From an uncultured Draconibacterium sp. (lineage in GTDB: Bacteria; Bacteroidota; Bacteroidia; Bacteroidales; Prolixibacteraceae), in NCBI RefSeq assembly GCF_963675585.1, contig NZ_OY776414.1:4195001-4259000 (forward strand): DNA of 64,000 bases, in the 5' to 3' direction. Shown here piece by piece: positions 62,875 through 64,000 of the stretch (positions are counted from its first letter, which is position 1; each line of letters begins with the position of its first letter). Position numbers and translations under genes: made by a program. Under the pieces are notes generated by a model. The model was given only the letters and a program-made list of their open reading frames with translations, did no database searches and had not been told where the DNA came from.

Positions 62875-63999
62875 TTAGAAAGAAAGGTTTACACCAATAT
62901 TCACCATACTGTTTTGTGGATATTGCAAACCGTTTTGATCCATAATTTCAGGTTCAACACCTAAACTCTTTAAGTTGTCGAAAGAAAATAAGTTATATGT
63001 ATTTAAATACACACGGCATCTTTGCATTCCAACTTTTGCAATCAAATCAGTTGGTAAAGTGTATCCAACTTCAAAAGTTCTCATTCGTAAGTATCTAACA
63101 TTTGTTAGCCAGAATGTTGAGTTCTTATTGTAGTTATTGTGCCATCCGGTGTTGTAACGCAATGCAGGATATTTTCCGGCAACCCATTCGCTGTTTAAAT
63201 CAAACGGATCAACACGGTGCCATCTGTCATCGTAGAATTGTTTTAACAGGTTACCAGTGTTCTGATATGGCCAACGCATTTCCCAACCCTGGTTGTACGA
63301 ATACATTGATCCACCCGAGAAATCGGCCTTTAAATCAAATCCTTTGTACTCAGCAGAAATGTTAATACCGAAGTTTAAGATCGGGTTTTTATCGCGTGCA
63401 TAACCAATCGGACGTTCATCCAAACCATTAATTACTCCATCGCCGTTTACATCTTTGTAAATTAAATCACCCGGAATCATGTCTTTGTTGCTATTCCCGT
63501 CGTTATTCACTTCCCAGCTGTTAATCTGGTCGAAAGATTCAAACTGACCAACTACTTCGTATCCCCAGAAAGTACCATCCCAACGTTCTTCTCTTGAGTT
63601 GCGGTAGTGATCCCACGAGTTACCCCATGTTGGTTTGTACGATTCGATAAATTTATTTCGTGCATACGAAATGTTACCGCCAATCGAATAATTAAAATCG
63701 CCAATGTTATCGATGTAGTTAATGGCAGTTTCGGCTCCCATAGTAGCATCGCTGTTTACGTTTTCATCGGGTAAATCGTAACCCAGTTCGCTTGGTACCA
63801 ATACATCGTATTTGCGTCCGCGAAGACCTTCGCGTTTACGATGGAAGTAATCAACCGAACCGCTAAGTTTTCCGCCCAACAATGAATAGTCGGCACCAAT
63901 ATCGGTGATTGCTGCAGTAAACCAGCTGATTGATGTAACAGGTACACCACGGTCGCGTGATCCTTTTACAATCTGACCATCCATAATTACGGTTGAAGA
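62875..63999 (-). CDS. SusC/RagA-family TonB-dependent transporter, C-terminal part (runs off right edge)
   Basis: The frame is open to the window edge, so only the last 370 or so residues of the barrel are present (an internal ATG at 63984 is not the start). Barrel strands and turns are typical: GDLIYKDVNGDGVINGLDER, FGINISAEYKGFDLKADFSG, YLRMRTFEVGYTLPTDLIAK, and the terminal aromatic NIGVNLSF. First visible gene of block C; whether a regulator precedes it cannot be seen. Confidence 0.95.
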   Translation of the reverse strand, partial: SSTVIMDGQIVKGSRDRGVPVTSISWFTAAITDIGADYSLLGGKLSGSVDYFHRKREGLRGRKYDVLVPSELGYDLPDENVNSDATMGAETAINYIDNIGDFNYSIGGNISYARNKFIESYKPTWGNSWDHYRNSREERWDGTFWGYEVVGQFESFDQINSWEVNNDGNSNKDMIPGDLIYKDVNGDGVINGLDERPIGYARDKNPILNFGINISAEYKGFDLKADFSGGSMYSYNQGWEMRWPYQNTGNLLKQFYDDRWHRVDPFDLNSEWVAGKYPALRYNTGWHNNYNKNSTFWLTNVRYLRMRTFEVGYTLPTDLIAKVGMQRCRVYLNTYNLFSFDNLKSLGVEPEIMDQNGLQYPQNSMVNIGVNLSF

Positions 64000-64000
64000 A

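Overview
The window is a chromosomal segment from a member of the Bacteroidota. The evidence is two SusC/SusD pairs, an ECF sigma/FecR pair with an STN-bearing SusC, promoters of the Bacteroidota type (TTG-N19-TAnnTTTG), and IS982, IS4 and IS3 elements close to types common in this phylum. The gene set (alpha-mannan plus arabinan loci, GH127, many lipoproteins, a T9SS sorting-domain relic) suggests an environmental polysaccharide degrader, perhaps Marinilabiliales/Prolixibacteraceae. That placement is inference.

Left part (1-3.3 kb), housekeeping: the 3' end of a family 2 glycosyltransferase, a convergent PepSY-like lipoprotein, then metK behind a well-formed promoter and a SAM-II riboswitch, and an initiator tRNA-Met with its own promoter and terminator.

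Middle (3.3-18 kb), mobile and decaying DNA around one intact operon. About 870 bp of gene-poor, repeat-like sequence is followed by an IS4-family element split by an IS982 element with a 9-bp target duplication. Next come a TetR regulator and a six-gene efflux operon (TolC, HlyD-like, two ABC ATPases, two ABC-2 permeases) followed by a quinone reductase-like gene. Beyond it lie a broken outer membrane phospholipase A cut by an IS3 (IS407-group) element, an HXXEE-domain membrane protein, and two gene fragments meeting end to end.

Right part (18-64 kb), almost entirely minus strand: three adjoining carbohydrate-utilization blocks. Block A (18.1-37.9 kb) is an alpha-mannan locus: sigma, FecR, SusC, SusD, SusE-like, GH76, GH92, a 576-residue unknown and GH125, with two more GH92 genes upstream in their own terminator-bounded units. 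Block B (38-55.5 kb) holds arabinan-type enzymes: GH2, two GH127-superfamily proteins, five GH43, a GH-A clan hydrolase, a secreted mutarotase, a small unknown and a DUF4965-family protein; an unassigned propeller-like protein follows at 55.8-57.4 kb. Block C (57.6-64 kb) starts beyond the right edge: SusC, SusD, a DUF3823-type lipoprotein and a second DUF4965 paralog.

How they would work together: GH76 cuts the alpha-1,6-mannan backbone at the surface, SusC/D/E capture and import oligosaccharides, and GH92/GH125 trim them. Block B would remove L-arabinose (or related furanose) decorations. A plus-strand signal between fecR and susC (TAnnTTTG box, hairpin, terminator) predicts an antisense sRNA over the susC leader, resembling the PUL-repressing sRNAs known in Bacteroides.
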